Origin: Paulownia fortunei
Taxonomy: Eukaryota > Streptophyta > Magnoliopsida > Lamiales > Paulowniaceae
DNA length: 64,000 bases
Direction: 5' to 3'
NCBI GenBank assembly: GCA_019321725.1
Contig: CM033110.1
Coordinates: forward strand, 22,127,210 to 22,191,209
The notes under the pieces were generated by a model. It was given only the letters and a program-made list of their open reading frames with translations, was not told the origin of the DNA and made no database searches. Of this stretch, positions 1-12,800 are shown piece by piece; position 1 is the first letter of the stretch; each line of letters begins with the position of its first letter. The position numbers were made by a program, and so were the translations under genes.

Positions 1-1588
1 AGCAAAACTAGTGCAGACGGTACTAATTAGGTGCTGATCTTTTATTCATAACGCCATGCTGCTAATAGCTATTTTCAACTTCAATCAACTGTGCAGATTG
101 ATAAAAGGAATATATATATATACATATTTGTGTGTATATATATATATATAGGTTGGCTGGAACCTATTTAGATATCAGAATCTAGTTAGATCCTGAAAAT
201 CTGAAATAGTGATGGAAAAAGAACTTGGTGAAGATAATCAATATCAATGTACTTCTGGTGTTCAAGTTTTACCCAACAATTTCTACTTGTTCTTTGTGGA
301 CACCGATGCAATTTTGTAAGCTTACGCTTAAGATTGTCTTGAAATAGATTTCTTCTAATGTCATGACACTTTTTTGTATAGCATGCCTACGTTTACTGGT
401 CAGCCTATCAAGTTTGCCTAGTCCCATGTGGATGAATTTATGAAATAAATTTACTAGAATTAGCACTAAGGGTTTAATTTTGAATGAAAAAGATGACTGA
501 TACAATAGAACATGTAAACTCGACCATCATTTTCACAGTTCACATGCGCCAGAATGAAGGGATGATACCTTAAGAAAACATAGAATTTCAGCCAATAAAC
601 ACACACACACACTACATTACAACTATGTGTGAGCGTTAATGATCTTTGGTGGGGGTGGTTGTTGGGAGTGGGGGAACGGATTTCGTATTATCACTTAGTG
701 ACAAAATTTGTGAAATGAAGAAAATAACAAAATCATAGGCACGAAAATTTATAAGCAGCCATGTACGAGGAGTCACTGCTTAAAAAGAGAAATAAACGAG
801 CATTCCTGCATAATAAATGCCAAAAAGCTGTAAAAAGAACAAAAGGTCTAGGTTGATCTTCATTCCGACAGGGTTCACTTTGACCACCAAGTCACAAACC
901 CAAAAATTTTGGGACTCATATAGTTAATAAAATAAGTGACATTTGCTAGAATGGCCCCCATAATTTGCCACTTCCAGAAAACCGACTCAAACTAGTATTC
1001 TTGATGATACTGCTTTATCTCAGGGGCAAAAGTTTCTGTTTATTTAATGTCCACTTCTGATACGACCAATTAACGGGATTTCCTGCCTATCAAAATGTTC
1101 CTACAGGCTACAAACAAAAATCAATTCGCCAACTTGGTAATAGTGGACAAGGACAAAATCAAAAGAGTTCAAAAGAAGGTAAGAAGATACCTTGGAGGAA
1201 AGAAAAGAAACTAGAAAAGACTTATTCTAAGCAATAAAGATAGATGAGCAGAAACAGCATAAAATCAAGCATCTCCAAAATGAGACGATGACACACGCGG
1301 TGATCCGAGTACATTTGTACTAGAAAGAAAGATAAACCAAAGGGTATCAAGCTGTGATGAAAGATCAATGCAAGATTCTCACGTTTTTATTAAACGAGGT
1401 TGTTGAAAAAGACTTTAAAAGGGAGTACATGAAATTAAAGGCAGTGAGAAAATCCTTGACCGACACAGCCCTCAAGAAAGACATGGAATTTGATCAAGAA
1501 TCTTATAATTGTTGTTCTTGATCATAAATTATGAAAAGATACAAAATTTCTAGAAAAAGGATTAATAAGAACTGTATATGAAAATTAC
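1..1588 (-). other. 5' part of intron 1 of the AP1-type MADS gene
   Basis: This stretch lies downstream (minus strand) of the MADS exon 1 donor at 1588. I looked for the next AP1-family exon, the short one coding a peptide like MERILERYERY, on the minus strand and did not find it. Intron 1 is therefore longer than 1.58 kb and the rest of the gene lies outside the window. A long first intron is usual for AP1/FUL genes. The interval also holds a short TA repeat near 112-150 and an AC repeat near 600. Confidence 0.7.
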
Positions 1589-1773
1589 CTGGAATCAGTG
1601 GAGTACTCAAAGAGCTTTCCTTTGGTAGAGAAAACAATCAAAGCAACCTCAGCATCACACAAGACTGAGATCTCATGAGCCTTTTTCCGCAGGCCTGACC
1701 TCCTCTTGGAGAAGGTGACCTGCCTGCTAATCTTGTTCTCGATCCGCTTCAACTGAACCCTACCTCTTCCCAT
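1589..1773 (-). CDS. AP1/SQUAMOSA-FUL clade MADS-box gene, exon 1 only (partial)
   Basis: The exon encodes a 61-residue MADS domain that starts [15 protein letters not shown] and ends FEYSTDS plus two bases. The length of 185 nt is the canonical MADS exon 1 length, and the exon ends at AG followed by the donor [26 protein letters not shown] is the signature of the AP1/SQUA/FUL clade. These proteins are nuclear floral-meristem and organ-identity factors that bind CArG boxes and pair with SEPALLATA proteins. The gene lies downstream of a SEP4-type gene in the same orientation, like tomato RIN followed by MACROCALYX, which favours the euAP1 side over FUL, but the exons that would decide are outside the window. 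Residue 29 is Arg where nearly all relatives have Leu (GLRKKA instead of GLLKKA). Confidence 0.93.
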
Positions 1774-2057
1774 ATCTTCTTCTTCCTCTTCTGATCTTTT
1801 TCTTTTCTAAAAATTTCAAGATTAAGAAAAAGTGAAGCTCGTACATGTATACATACAGGCTAGAAGCCACAAATTCCTAAATTCTTTAGATAGACTGGTT
1901 CTCATTTATGTTTCACACAAACAACCAATAAAATGGAAGCAAGCAGCAGGTGGGTTTTTTTATCCTGACATTATGAGGTGCTATCTACTTTGGTCCAGTT
2001 CAAAGACAAGTGATGTTCCTTAAAGCATATGTTCTTTCTCTCTTTCTGTTTGTATGA

Positions 2058-2068
2058 TATATATATAC

Positions 2069-2107
<39 letters not shown>
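2058..2107. repeat. TA-rich microsatellite upstream of the AP1-type gene
   Basis: A run of TA dinucleotides interrupted by single CATA units, about 290 bp upstream of the MADS start codon. It may overlap the TATA region of that promoter, but no single TATA box can be singled out. Confidence 0.8.
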
Positions 2108-2108
<1 letters not shown>

Positions 2109-5032
2109 ATCTCATGGGCTGGTAGTGGTTGGTGAGGGGGCCGGGAGGAGGGTTGCGAAAACCAGAAGTGGGAAAGTGAAGTGAAAGAGAATTGGGGTTT
2201 GGGGTGGGGGAGGGGGGGGGGGGAATATGCGCTGTCGAGTGAGGAATGGATTGAGGGTAGTGTAGCCGCTAATGTTTCGTTTTGGGCCACAGGTTTTGAA
2301 CAATTCGTACGACCTAACGCGAACAAATAAGGAGGGCCCTTATGCCTATTATTATAGCACTCTATATAGTCCTTGTATTCTTGTGGCGACGGCGTTTCTT
2401 AATTCTTGCCCACTTCTCTACTTTTTCCTCGACTCTCTTTAATCTCCAACAGCTTTTATTCTTCCTTAGGGTTAATTTTTATTTGACTAACAAACAAATT
2501 CTTAAAAAATTTAGAATCTTTAATTTTAGGTAGTAAATACTAAATAGTATAAATACCCTTTTTAGTTTTTTTTGGAACTGGGATAATCCTTATTAACATG
2601 TGCATATAAATTAAATGTTAAAAATGAACCGACTAAAAAAGATAATTTTTTCTCCTACACAAATTAAGGATGCATTATTTGAATAAAAGATATAATATAT
2701 TTTTTCTCTCTATTTTTTATGTATTTTATTAATTTTAATCATTCTCATTTCTTCCCTATGTTTTGATGATTTTAAGCCGTCCGCTCTTATCACGTACAAT
2801 TTTATCAAGAATTAAAGCCCAACTTATTTGTTGAGGAGTGGCATTTGAATAAGATGTCTAATTTGTTAGAATTTGACTTTTGTTTTGGTAGAAATTGAAA
2901 GAAAATTCATCAATTAAAATTCTGCAAGACCATAATAGAATTACATACAATTTTTTGATTGGTAATATAAAAATTAAAATTCCACAAGACTGAAATAATA
3001 GTACTATATGTTAACACACGCACAGGCATCCACACACTTTTGTTACATAGAAATTTATTTATTACATGTATATATATATATATATGTAATAAATTTAAAA
3101 ATACAAAAGTATTTTGTTATAAGTTCGCATGCACATGTAATCCGCTTTAGGGTTACACACATTTTTTAATATGTATAAGGTGGTGCACATTTCCATATAT
3201 AAGATTAGTAATTGTATTTAATTCAATGCTTAATTGATTAGGTGTAATCAAACAATTTTAGATTTAAAATTTCAACACTTTTACTTAATTTTGAAATAAG
3301 AAATAGAGTAGAAACGTATATGAGTTTGCTAACTAACTATAATGTACAAAAACTTGAAAAATTAAATGGAATTGGTACGATTTGAAAGATTTTCATAATA
3401 TGTTCTTACCTATTATGTTTTTTTTTTCCGTATTTCACTGATTAGCGAAAAAGAAACATAAAATTCTTAATATGAAGTTTAAAAGAAAAAATACTTTATC
3501 TAATTTGGAATTAATTTAAAAAATAATAATAAAATTTACTATTTAAAATTATATGAGTGATAGTTATATATGTTTGGTTTAGTTTCGAGTGAGATAATTC
3601 TTAATTTATATATTATGTTTTGTTTGATTAATGATGTCATATATAAATATTTATTATTAATAAAATAATTTGAATATAATATATATAATAATGATTTAAA
3701 ATTTTTAATAATATTCTGAAAAAAATGAAAATAATTTTGAACTTTTTTTAAAATGCTGAAACTAATGATGAATTGAATACAAACCAAGCCATATATTTTT
3801 GTACTATTTATTTCAAAAATAATAGTTGAGATTTAATATTTTTGTGAAAGATTTTGACTCGATCCTAACAATTTATGTGGGCTCCACTCCAAGCTTTTCA
3901 TTTATTCTCCATGTCCTGCTAAAGCTCCAACAGCTCGCCACGCGTAATTGGGGGTGGGGGGTGGGGGTGTATAAGTGTACCAGTTTCCTTTTTGATTGTC
4001 AGACAAATAATTACTCTGACCAACTTTTACGATCATAAACGATACAATTGTGCTAATGTGAAAAAACACAATTTATAATTTTTTTTAAATTTAATAAAAA
4101 TAATAATATAACATTACTAATTTTTCAATCTCAATCATTAATTTTTAAAAATAATAATATAAAAAATATACTTTTTCAATTATAAAACTCCATATTTTTG
4201 GTCAAATTGAACCAAAAACTTTGTGCCAAGTGAGTATGTATTTGTAGTCTATTTGGAACCAGCGTGAATTTTCTCTTTGCTCCCCTCAACTACTTGTAGC
4301 ACTTTGCCTAGTCAAACTATGAGAATACACGCTTTGTTCCCTTCAATTTTAAAAAAAATAAATATTTTTTTAATTTTACCAGTCTTTTTAAAATTTTACA
4401 ATTTTATTGAAAATATGTATTTTTTTGTAACAAGTCAGAGTGATTTTATCACTTCTCATCGAGAGTTGTTTAGTGCCTCAAAATATTATCTACATATCCC
4501 ACCTACGTTTTAATAAATGTACTATTTTGTTTAAAAGCTAGTCTCTCGAGTTTTTTCTTAAAATATTAATTAATTTAAAATTATTTATTATAATTAATAA
4601 TAAAAGTTAATTGGTCACAATCTTAATAAGATTACTTTATTTTTAGATTAAATCCTGGAATCCACAACCCTATCACCATAACAAGGTTACTTTGCTTTTG
4701 AATCCACAACCCTATCACAATGACTCCAATCTCTATTAACTGGTCAATGTTGACCCCTATATTTTGAACCAACATCAGGGGTACAATTTTTTAAAATTAA
4801 CTTTGTACGTTACGTGTTGCATTGTAATATATGACACTAATACCATTTCTATCTGAAATTTATGCATCTATTAGCCAAATAACCATAAAATCTATTCATA
4901 CTTTAACCAAATTCTAAGTAATTTTTGAGTAATAAACTCTTCAAAAAATAAAAATAGGTGGTTCTCTCACCTCTCCTCCCAAAATAATAATAATAATAAT
5001 AATGATGATGAAAATAATAATAAAAAAATTCA

Positions 5033-5438
5033 CACTATATCAACAACAACAAAAAAAGAATATTAGTGATAAGTGCTCAGGCAACAATGCAAGAATTTCA
5101 CAATTTATATTTTTTAAGTAACAAAAAATTTATTTCTGTCACAAAAATAATTTTCATAAATTTAATAACTTTTACTATTTATTCGCTGCAAACAGTAACC
5201 AAAAGTTTTTCCTCATTTCCCCAAAATTGCAATTGCTAAATAAAAATAAAGTTAAAAAAAATTCGATCATTTATTTTTGCGACGACTTTCATATTTTTCT
5301 TTTATTTATTTATCATGATTTAGTTGAAGTTCTTAAATCTCACTTTCGTATTTTTTGTTGCTACAGTGAAGTTTAGCAACAAAATTTTATTTTTTGTTGT
5401 TAATAATTTTGTCGCTATTTTCACTTTTTTTTGTAGTG
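5033..5438. mobile_element. Possible non-autonomous CACTA-ended element
   Basis: The left edge reads CACTATATCAACAACAACAA and the right edge reads TTTTTTGTAGTG, the reverse complement of CACTACAAAAAA. CACTA...TAGTG ends are the mark of En/Spm (CACTA) transposons and their deleted derivatives. The flanking three bases (TCA left, GAT right) do not form a matching target-site duplication, so the boundaries or the call may be wrong. No transposase sequence is present. Confidence 0.3.
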
Positions 5439-7329
5439 GATTGTACGTAAGTTATCACCACTCAAAATTAATGATACAAGAATTATATAAAAATTATTAT
5501 TATTAAAAATTAATGACACATGAATATCAAAAATTATCATAATGATTATATAACTATATTTATATATTGTCACTATATGACATTAATTATCAACAGTGAT
5601 AATATGGACAAAAATCATGTCACTGTCAATTTATTGTGACAAAACAAACATATTTTCTCATAGTATATATTTCAACTCCACCTTACTGGAGTTCATTCTC
5701 CGCAAATATTATTATTCTGTTGTATTCTCCAATCTACTTCTTTTCTGATTTAGTTCCAACTATAAATTATAAGAGAGAGACAGATAATTAATGAGGGGTG
5801 CGCCTTAGACTGAAGAACCCTTGAGCTGAAAGCTTCACCCGAGACCCACATTAAAGGTCTTTTATCAAATTGTTTTCACAGCATTGGATTAGTGGTCCAT
5901 TACTTTTGTACGAAAAAAAAAGGGAGGAGGGGGGGGAGGAATTAATTTGTCTTAGGTAAATGCGAATGAATTATAGTATCTTAATTTCGTACAACTTGAG
6001 CTGTTAAACCTAGCTGTTTTCTTCCCGGAGTGGTCCAGTGATATTTTTTCTCACTTAATTACAGAAGTAAGACATTAGAATCATGGGGACCATGATATGC
6101 AACTAGCTAGAATTGTACTATTTATAGATTATGTAGATAGCATCAAAACGAATATAAATCCTTAACTATTTAGGTTTTCCAGGCTTTAAGTTGGGGACCA
6201 TTGTGAAATTTATTGGGGAAATTAAATTAAAGGACAATATTCACTTTTTGATCGTTGCCATATTAAATCTGTTTTTTTTTTTTTTTTTTTTTTACACAAT
6301 TTAAACAGGTTTCCGTAAATCACTGGAAATATTCAAGTATCATAAGATCCCACCTAGAAAACGCTGCTGCGATGCTTGATCCTTGATGTCTCATTAGTAG
6401 ACAAATTTATTATTTTTCAGTACTGTAGAAATAATGCAGTTTGATTTTCCTTTTGACAAAGGAATTTATCAAAAATATTTCTTTCACTATCATATTTGCT
6501 GGATTGTAAATTAAATATATGAACATAAGCATTTCAAATAATTAGTGAAAGAAATCACTTATTATAAGGGTAAATTAGTCACTTCAAAAAATTGCTCTAA
6601 ATGAGCATTAGCAATATAGACTGAAATAGTCAAATCATTTGAAGCTACAGGTCAGGACCCAACTGAAAATCCTGAATATTTGTTCACTTCCCCCAATTGC
6701 ATATGTTTTGAATTGACGAAAATGACCCTCATGAGAATCCTTAACCCTTGATGGAAATCTGCACCTCACCAAATCTTGGAGCATGTTCTAATATTAATCA
6801 TTAGAAAATTCACGTGGGAATATCATAAACCCAAGTTGCATAAAATAAGTAAAAGGTGTCTTCTTTCCTTACAAAATTGCACCAAATCTTGTTTGATTGG
6901 CTAAATGAGGCATCACTTGAGTAATTTGGAGTCTGATCTAATTATAGGAACTTCAGCTTCTTGTCTTGCTTTACAGCCAGCACTGTGGTCTTTGTGGTGT
7001 TGAGAAATAATTAAGATGTCAATAATAAACTATTTCTAAATATGGTCTCTGTCAATTCTGTTGTTCAAATAGTTACCTGCATTGTCTGATATACACATGA
7101 TGTTCCTCAAGCTTTCTTTCTTGGCAAATTCTTGTGTTTTCAATCCTGGCATTTCTTGTTTTTGTTCAAATATAGGTTGATTCACTTCAATTTCCAAAGG
7201 GTCTTAATTTATTTATTTTTTATAATCCAAATTTCCATAAGCCTTCGGCCCCGGACTAATTTTGGGAGTGACCGGTCTTCCCCTAGTTCGACCTTTAGAT
7301 AAATTTGATAAGCGAGCTTCTGTACATTC

Positions 7330-7400
7330 AGATGGATTCGAATCCACGATTCTCACATTTTTTGCCATTGTGCCTTACCAATGAACTATGCTCGCGGAGG
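7330..7400 (-). mobile_element. tRNA-derived SINE-like segment
   Basis: On the minus strand there is an A-box-like TAGTTCATTGGT (7377-7388) followed about 32 bp later by a perfect B-box-like GGATTCGAATCC (7334-7345). This pair is the internal RNA polymerase III promoter of tRNAs and tRNA-derived SINEs. The sequence between and around them does not fold into a tRNA cloverleaf, so a SINE head or a decayed tRNA is more likely than a working tRNA. The 3' body and the end of the element are not resolved. Confidence 0.4.
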
Positions 7401-9883
7401 GTGGGCCTTAATTATATATATATTTGATGTGATATCACCTATTTGTTGGAAACTCCTATTTAGAAGTCAACTATAAGATGGATTACTTTTTACATCACAA
7501 AAAATCATTAGGGGTGTGGGTCCTCAGACCTCGTGGGTTTAGTCGGAGCACTACAACCCAACTCCGTATATTGATTTGTGGACCCTATAAATTTGGCCTA
7601 TCGAATCATGTTTTTGTTTCGATCCATAGTTTAAACGGATCTTTTAGATTTAAGTCCTTGGATCTATTTTAGATTTATAACCCATCAATATTCTTATTTT
7701 TTTAATAAAAGAGAGAGAGATGAATGCAGGATACTATATATGCAAGCATGGTAACTTAAGGGAATATGTGTCTTCATGAATCTAGGAACATTTCTTTGCA
7801 TTGTATCTAGTTGGTCTATATATTGGAAATGATAAATTTTGAGATTATGCAGGATTTATACCTTTTTTTTTTTTTTTTTTTGGTTTCACTATATTTTATC
7901 CCTAAAAGGTCATTCTTTGTTCCAAATATTCAAGGACAACCTATTATAAGAAGTTTTTAGTGAAAAAACGAACTTAGCTGGTACCCTCTTAGGGCATCGT
8001 AATGAAGACAAACATAAAATAGGAATTCTGTTAGATTCACTTGCTATTGGAATTCCTAGTCAAAATCATCCACAGACATTGATGAAATGCAAACACGTGA
8101 TAGCATGATTATTGTGATTGTTCATCATCACAGTCATCTGCAGGATAATTGTTAAATTTTGAATTATAAGATAATTTTGAAAAAATAAAAAATAATGCGT
8201 GATTTGACTATTTAACCTACATCCACTAATAAAATATTGAAATAACTAGAAGATTACATATTATTCTCTCTTATCATCATAATTGAAGAAAACATATATT
8301 CTACTATCCAACATGTATTATTCATAATTAAATTGATTTTGATTTGATTTTGATATTAATATATATAATATCAGTCAAGTTGGGGCAAGTGGTGTGAAAT
8401 AATACTGGATGTGCAATCTGGACCAATCATGTGATCTAGAATATTAGAAATCAAAGATCACGAATCAATTGTGTCCTCCATACATTTTTTTGATTGGTAA
8501 AGAGTGGAAGACAACATTTGTCCTGGTTGTGGAAGACAATTGTGTAAAATATTTACCTTAAAAACAACCACAGAAACTCAAAAGAGAAAGAACCTACCGA
8601 AATATCTTTGTTTCATGCTTCGGTCTGCCTATACAAATGTTTATATGCAGAAGAGATCTCTGTCAGCTTTTAATCGTACCCCACTTAAAAAAGGTTATTA
8701 TAGATATTGGGAGGATAAATGCCAATGTAGTTTATACATAGAAATTAGAAGTATTTCTACTTATATTTTATATATAGCTTTTTAATTATAATTTTTAAAT
8801 TCGAGGATCTAATTCTAAGCATTTGAACGTCATGAGTTTTTGAATAAAATATACAATTATATTAGAAGCGACAAAAAATTAAGATACCAAGAATTTCTTT
8901 TTACACTATGTAAGAAAGGATAAGAGAAAAATAATGATAGTTAAATTAGTAGAATAGTTTATTTTTTACGAACAATTTTCCACAATGAAAATCAGTGTCT
9001 TACTGATTTTATAAGTGGTGGTGGTGTAAAGCTCTTAAATACTAATGGGATCAAGCCCATATGAGGATAACTGGGCCCAAACAAATCGGACGTTGTCAAC
9101 ACTTACCCCTTGTATAGATTCAAGATTAACTCATCCACATGTTGTCTTGAGCAAACTGGAATGCCATTTCATTTTTTACTGGATTTTAATCCATTCGAAA
9201 ATGCACAAAAAACTAGTGTAATTTGTAAAATAGAAATCTCACTAGACATTGTTTTGATCTCTTCACAAGGTTTGGCAAACTAAAACAAACAACTCGCACC
9301 GCTTTGTTTGGGTATGAGTTTTGATAAGTATGGAGAACTTCACATTTGGTCGAACAAAAGGTTTACTTGTGGCATAGTTTGACCATTGTCAGTACAAACT
9401 TGTTTTAGGTGCCAAAGTCTTGCTTAGGTACCATCTCGAACACATGATATATATGGCAACATTAACCCCCCAAAAAACCAATTTGCACTTCAATAAACCA
9501 GACGTTCGAGAAAGCAATAGTCATATGAAAAAAGAATAGCACAAGAATAGGTTGTACACAACAAAGTTAAGAAGACTAGCACAAATCCAAACAACATTAC
9601 ACAACATGGAACTTTCGTTGTCTCTGATGAGTCTAAAAACGTAAAAGGCAAAACAGAGTCCCATTGCCTTTTGCCATAGCTCAATTTAGCAAGTTTCATA
9701 CATACATTTGAGTGATGAAATTCAAATATTTAGCAAATGATTTGGTCATATTTAAGACTCCAAAACGAAACTAACACTGCTGCAGTCCATTATTTAGATT
9801 GTATCTGGAAGCAGAATCCTTCTTACATAAAAATATATATACTTCTTTAACTTGGCAGGATTTTATTTTCCTTACTATAAAAT

Positions 9884-12800
9884 TCAGAGCATCCAACCAG
9901 GGATCAATCCATTGACGTTTTGGACATCAGTTGCTGCTGTCATCTGGCTAGAACTCACAGGGTCATTGTACCTGTTTTCAGAGCAAGAAAACAATTTCAA
10001 AAATTTAGAATATAATTGGAGGAATGTTCGACGAGGAACTCAGGTTCCATGATGAATGCAATAATCATGACATTAACCTTTGTAGTTATTAAATTTTTTA
10101 TATGCAAAATCATATGCACGCGACAACTCTTGTATATTAGTACGTGTGTAATAATATCGATAAATATGAACAGTACTATTCTGTATTTCTCTTGGAAGGT
10201 ATTATAAGAGAAAAATGCTCAACCTGTTTAATTTTTCAATGTCAAAATTAATCGCAGCTATATTTCATACACATTAATAGGATTTCTAAAAGAAGAATGT
10301 ATTAGGTATTGAATTATGATGAAAATTAAAAAATCACTGGAACTTTACCCAATCTGCAGAGTAGAGTTGCAATCCAGAGGCTGAAAGAAGCCCTGAGATT
10401 GGGCATGCTGATGGCTATATGTATTGCTTTGCTCCCCCCTCCTACCCAGGATTGCTGAAGGTGATTAGCAGCATAAATTTCTTCCAGCTGAAACAAAAGG
10501 CAAAATAAATAAAATTAATTAATTAATAATGATGATGAATGACAATGAATAAATAAATGTGACAATAAATATATATTTTTTGCTTACTAACCTTTCTTTC
10601 TAAAGCCTTATTAGCGTCAAGCATCAACTTCTCCTTCAGTCGGAAAGTAATCATGTTATTTATAGAAGATACGAAATTAAAGAGAACATATACATTTGTC
10701 GAATTAATGCAGATACCTTTGCCTGAAGATCAGAAAGCTGATCAAGCATAACCTGTGTCTGCACGTAAAGTTAGAACAAGTATTAAAATCAATCAGAAAA
10801 CTGTGGATGAGAACAGTAATATAAGTTTTCTTGAAATTATTCCAAAAATGTATAAAGTTAATTTGGTTGAAACATGCAAGTGCCCCACAAATTTGCAGGA
10901 AATCAATTTTCCGATTCCAGACTATATGAAACAGAAGAATATTCACACATTTAGTAGTAGAAAAATTGATGTTATTTACTATAGAGTTCGGAGATGGGAC
11001 ATAACAGAAAACAAAAAGAACCTAGAAATATTATGTCACATAAAAGAATTGTGTTAAGGGTGCACCAAATGCTTGCACGTCTCATTTCTCAATATTATGT
11101 CAAAGAGGTATAAGTACTAATGAATAATCTCAAAATACAATATTGCATTGCAACGCACCTAAAAGGTGAAAAAGATTATTAAAGCATTATAAGGATTATG
11201 TACTCTAATTGCTTGGACAAAAGTAAAAAACCAAGAAGAACCAACTCTTACATCTCATATCTTGTAACAGTTACAGATTATAACACTGAATAATTTACAA
11301 TGTTATGACAATCAAACGGATGTATTTAGCTTACCCTTGTAGACCTAATGTGGTTCAATGATGTCTCCAATTGATGTTCGATGTGCTCAAGGTCATTGAT
11401 GTTTAGAGGTCCCAAATCATCCCCAAGAAGTTGTCTGCAACAGTAAGTATAAGAGTTTAAGAAATTCAATTCTAATTGTTGCATAATAAACTAGCAGCTC
11501 ATATATAGGAGGGTTACCACGGATAATAGAGATGACAATTAAATACCTTTGATATCGTTGTAGAGACTCGTATTTGGATTTTAGTTTTAGGTATTCCCTA
11601 TAGCTGCTTTGCTACAAGAGAAATTCCAAAATTAAAATTAGTCATAATTAAGCGTGATGCTGTACTAGGGGTTAACAAGGAATTTAGAAAGTGATGATCA
11701 AAAGATATTTCAGACAAGCAGGCAAAACTTTATATAAAAATAGTGATTGGAACAGATTATAATAATCAGATTTGCCTTTTATAGGCTTAGAAATAGTATT
11801 TATCATTCTTGATTTTTGCAGCAAAGCCATAACTTGTACAACGGTTGACATAGAAATCAAAATACCTCAATATCCTTCCAGGATGATTGACTTCTAACGA
11901 GCCATAACTGCACTTTTGATACCTTTCAAGTGTCTTGAGCATGCTGACACAAAGGCAGATAAGGGCAATCTATTAGGCAGTTGGAAGCTTGTAGCTTCTT
12001 TTACTTGTATTTTTTGTTTTCTTCTTCTAATGTTATTGGGGAATGGAATAGAACGGAAAATTCTAGCCCGAATTGGGATTGATCGAAACTAAATAAATTA
12101 TATGACAAGTGAATTATACTTTGTGATTGGTATATACTTTAAGGAGAGCGACTAATTACACGACAAATGCTATTGTCACAAGTTATTGTACTTGTGACGT
12201 GATTAGATAGATCTACCAAACCTAGTTTGTCCCAAGTGGTGAAGAAAGTACAATTGGCGGATGAAAACATTCCTACAGTTATGTTAGTCAATGCATTCCC
12301 AGAAATTTATTCCCCAAATGACTTAGCAAATGAACAAGTAAAGTAGGTAAAATAGAAGGACTATGACAATGAGTAAATATTATGGAAGAGTTATGAATAA
12401 ATATTGAATCCAATACTTCTAGGCCCTGTTGAAATAAATAAGTATTCAGATAATGAAATCCTCCCCTGCACTTGCTACTCATTAATTTAATGTTTAAATA
12501 GAAAATTATTATGTATGAAGTGCACACAAAATTAGTTGAAAATCGAAACTGAAAATTTCTAAACTAGCCAAGAAGAAACTGAAGAAATTTAATTAAAAAT
12601 TCTCTGATCCAGTCAAATTCTTTGTTCCACCTGAAGAAAACAAATAAGTTATGTTAATATAGATATGAATCAATTAAGAAGTGCTGCCACAAGCCTTTAT
12701 GTCAGTTTATGTCATCCATTGGATGCAAAAACACTTAATCTAAGCATTCAAATAATTTTCTCAACTTTGCATAAATGCCAAACGATCCCTTTGCAAAAAC

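Larger units (their letters stand above)
1774..9883. other. 8.1-kb spacer between SEP4-type and AP1-type genes (AP1-type promoter)
   Basis: I see no protein gene here; the open frames are short and AT-rich. The right-to-left direction makes this the upstream region of the AP1-type gene. It holds TA microsatellites (2058-2107 and near 3066), a G-tract at about 2206-2223, a CArG-like C(A/T)8G element at 4190-4199, a CACTA-ended repeat candidate, a tRNA-derived SINE candidate at about 7330-7400, and T-tracts near 6272 and 7863. The TA repeat and pyrimidine-rich stretch just upstream of 1773 are likely 5' leader or core promoter. Confidence 0.6.

Noticed and set aside
4662..4720. Short repeat AATCCACAACCCTATCAC twice within 42 bp
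   Set aside because: Too short and isolated to mean more than a local slip duplication; no CRISPR or satellite context in a plant genome.
8504..8785. 93-codon open frame with CPGCGRQLC
   Set aside because: Starts at a non-ATG codon, has AT-driven composition and no zinc-finger or other domain beyond the one Cys pair; treated as chance.
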